DNA from: an uncultured Prevotella sp.
GTDB taxonomy: Bacteria; Bacteroidota; Bacteroidia; Bacteroidales; Bacteroidaceae
DNA: 25,623 nucleotides
Reading direction: 5' to 3'
Assembly (NCBI GenBank): GCA_937877685.1
Contig: CALFGU010000071.1
Span: 1 to 25,623 of the forward strand
Shown here in pieces: positions 24,253 to 25,623 of this stretch. Every line of letters starts with the position of its first letter. Position 1 is the first letter of the stretch. Under the pieces are notes generated by a model. It was not told the origin of the DNA, made no database searches, and saw only the letters and a program-made list of their open reading frames with translations. The translations under genes and the position numbers were made by a program.

Positions 24253-24502
24253 CGATATTTATATGAATACAAGGGTTGAAGACGCCCTGTTTTTGCATAA
24301 TCAATTCGATTCCCTTGCGGGGGTATTCATGTGTCTTCTCTATCCAGCAGAAGAGGTGCGTGGCCGTGCGGTATGTCTTGCCGGGATAGTAACGCTGGGC
24401 GAGGGGAGTAGAGGCGGTGAGGGGGCATTGTGAAGTTGCACGTGATTTGTCCCCTCCTTTGGGTGAAGTTTTTGTGTTCTTGGTGAGGAAGTGAAGATTT
24501 AT
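24253..24502. other. gene-free stretch between the fkp promoter and the WG-gene terminator
   Basis: A minus-strand frame of 124 codons spans 24230-24604, but it overlaps the fkp promoter and contains a complete terminator, and its product has no recognisable protein character. I treat the stretch as non-coding. It has more G on the plus strand than its surroundings (24350-24480). Nothing else is recognised. Confidence 0.5.
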
Positions 24503-24530
24503 AAAAAAAACTTCACCTTGCGGGGTGAAG
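24503..24530 (-). terminator. intrinsic terminator downstream of the WG-repeat gene
   Basis: On the minus strand CTTCACC (24524-24530) pairs with GGTGAAG (24511-24517) around a 6-base loop, followed at once by eight T (A on the plus strand, 24503-24510). It lies 236 bp after the stop of the WG-repeat gene and before the fkp promoter, so it separates the two units. Confidence 0.85.
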
Positions 24531-24580
24531 ATAGGTGGTGAAGAAAAGTGATTGTAGTAAGTTTGCGTATCACTTGGCAG

Positions 24581-24701
24581 GTAGGGACGTGCGTCCTTCA
24601 TCATGGGACATATCCGCGTCGTAAGTTCCCTTGCGGGTTGCGTCCCTTCACCCGTACATGCGGCACAATAAAATAAGGACGCACGAGCCGTGCGTCCCTA
24701 C
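24581..24701. repeat. 121-bp GC-rich element bounded by inverted GTAGGGAC ends
   Basis: GTAGGGAC at 24581-24588 and its complement GTCCCTAC at 24694-24701 bound the element. Next to the left end is ACGTGCGTCC. Next to the right end is a perfect hairpin, GGACGCACG (24677-24685), loop AGC, complement (24689-24697). The composition is clearly more GC-rich than the surroundings. The form suggests a dispersed palindromic (REP-like) repeat, but only one copy is in this window, so this is inference. The element lies in the 3' untranslated part of the WG-repeat gene. Confidence 0.5.
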
Positions 24702-24765
24702 TTATTCAAGTGGATTTCTATGCCGAATGGCTGTTGTTATCAGTTATTTGTACGCTGTCAAAAAA

Positions 24766-25623
24766 TTATAGTTCTACTTTTGACCAAGAGGTGCTCGCTC
24801 GGGTACACTCAGCCACAATAACCTTTCCTTGGGTGTTGATGATGGACCATTTGTCATTTTGCAGGACTTTGGCAAGGCCATCGGAGAACGGCCACGCCGC
24901 GTCATAAATGCAAGGTACGACCACCTCTCCTTGGGTGTTGATATATCCACTTTTGCCACCTGGATTGGCAGCGGCAAGACCTTCAGAGAAACTCCCCGCA
25001 CCGTCATAAATGCAAGGCACGACCACCTCTCCTTTGGCGTTGATAAAGCCCCATTTGCCGTTTTGCTCGACATGGGCAAGGCCTTCAGAGAAGTCCCCCG
25101 CATGGTCATAAATGCAGGGCACGACCAGTTCTCCTTTGGTGTTGATAAAGCCCCATTTGTCGTTTTGCTTGACAAGGGTAAGACCTTCAGAGAAATCAAA
25201 CACCCTGTCATAAATGCAAGGAGCGACTTCCTCTCCCTGGGTGTTGATATAGCCATATTTGCCGTTTTGCTTGACACGGGCAAGATCTTCAAAGAAATTC
25301 TCCGCATCGTCATAAATGCAAGGTGCGATTACCTCTCCTTTGGTGTTGATAAAGCCCCATTTGCCGTTTTGCTGGACTTGGGCAAGGCCTTCTGAGAAAT
25401 CGCACACCCAATCATATATGCAAGGAATAATCAGTTCTCCTTTAGTGTTGATATAGCCCCATTTGTCGTTTAATTCGACTTTGGCAAGGTCTTCCGAGAA
25501 ATTCTCCGCATCGTCATAAATGCAAGGAACGACCACCTCTCCCTGGGTGTTGATATAACCATATTTGTCGTTTTGCTGGACTTGGGCAAGGCCTTCTGAG
25601 AAATCGCACACCCAATCATATAT
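24766..25623 (-). CDS. WG-repeat protein, 5' end beyond the window
   Basis: The visible 285 codons consist of eight tandem 34-residue repeats (102 bp each), typified by FSEGLAQVQQNGKWGFINTK followed by GEVVVPCIYDDAEN, then a short tail ending SWSKVEL. The first Met-like codon in the frame is a GTG inside a repeat (DWVCDFSEG), so the real start lies upstream of the window. The seventh repeat has lost its aromatic residue before Gly (GKSGYIN) and the eighth its Gly (KWSIIN), as is usual for end repeats. WG repeats are taken to be ligand- or protein-binding beta units, and no enzymatic motif is seen. Two blocks of 55 bp, 25365-25419 and 25569-25623, are identical, two repeat lengths apart, and the second ends at the last base. 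The cell location cannot be judged without the N-terminus. Confidence 0.85.
   Translation of the reverse strand: MYDWVCDFSEGLAQVQQNDKYGYINTQGEVVVPCIYDDAENFSEDLAKVELNDKWGYINTKGELIIPCIYDWVCDFSEGLAQVQQNGKWGFINTKGEVIAPCIYDDAENFFEDLARVKQNGKYGYINTQGEEVAPCIYDRVFDFSEGLTLVKQNDKWGFINTKGELVVPCIYDHAGDFSEGLAHVEQNGKWGFINAKGEVVVPCIYDGAGSFSEGLAAANPGGKSGYINTQGEVVVPCIYDAAWPFSDGLAKVLQNDKWSIINTQGKVIVAECTRASTSWSKVEL

Noticed and set aside
24230..24604. 124-codon minus-strand open frame
   Set aside because: It overlaps the fkp -7 element and contains a complete intrinsic terminator; the product has no coherent hydrophobic or domain pattern.
24829..25395. Long open frames on both strands inside the WG-repeat gene that also look repetitive
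   Set aside because: Any frame through a 102-bp (multiple of 3) repeat repeats itself; only the minus frame with KWGFINTKGE units matches a known family and spans the whole region.

Overview
The window looks like a chromosomal segment of a Bacteroidales bacterium, most likely Prevotella or a close relative. The evidence is the gene content (rpmB-rpmG-DUF4295-ftsY-rimO-HU order, a Fkp-type fucokinase/GDP-fucose pyrophosphorylase, a C69 dipeptidase, WG-repeat and DUF4369 lipoproteins), the near absence of Shine-Dalgarno sequences, and several promoters of the Bacteroidetes type (TAnnTTTG at -7, once with TTTG at -33). I see no tRNA, rRNA, CRISPR array, transposase or phage gene. Both ends look like contig edges: the left end joins ftsH to a piece of an unrelated ABC-transporter permease gene, and the right end stops inside a perfect internal repeat of a WG-repeat gene.

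Layout. 1-2.1 kb, minus strand: truncated ftsH and rsfS. 2.1-2.7 kb: AT-rich, gene-free, with several hairpins. 2.7-6.6 kb, minus: a compact unit ftsY-rimO-HU-(HU+TM+LysM) ending in a strong terminator. 6.8-7.5 kb, minus: ribosomal unit rpmB-rpmG-DUF4295 with its own promoter and terminator. 7.6-10.1 kb, minus: map-tsaD-pncC. 10.5-13.5 kb, minus: a WG-repeat lipoprotein followed 7 bp later by an exported Sel1-repeat protein. 13.6-14.9 kb, minus: a 63-residue protein and a stand-alone B3/4-domain protein, then a possible 42-residue membrane peptide ending in its own terminator. 15.1-16.8 kb, minus: secreted C69 dipeptidase. 16.9-19.1 kb is the only plus-strand block: yicC-gmk-DUF4369 lipoprotein, closed by a terminator. 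19.3-21.2 kb, minus: aguA-aguB. 21.4-24.2 kb, minus: fkp. 24.2-24.8 kb: fkp promoter, a terminator and a GC-rich palindromic repeat. 24.8-25.6 kb, minus: the truncated WG-repeat gene.

How the genes work together. FtsY (membrane targeting of ribosomes), RimO (modification of ribosomal protein S12), RsfS, L28, L33, Map, TsaD and Gmk are translation and housekeeping functions. AguA and AguB catalyse consecutive steps from agmatine to putrescine. Fkp supplies GDP-fucose for surface glycans. The most unusual gene product is the 447-residue protein with a cytoplasmic HU-type DNA-binding domain, an acidic Thr/Pro/Glu-rich spacer, one membrane helix and a LysM domain. This architecture could tie DNA to the cell wall, and its start codon overlaps the stop of a small HU-family gene.

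Many reading frames here can be extended upstream only through TTG codons. I chose the first plausible ATG in each case except the DUF4369 lipoprotein, where no ATG exists ahead of the signal sequence.
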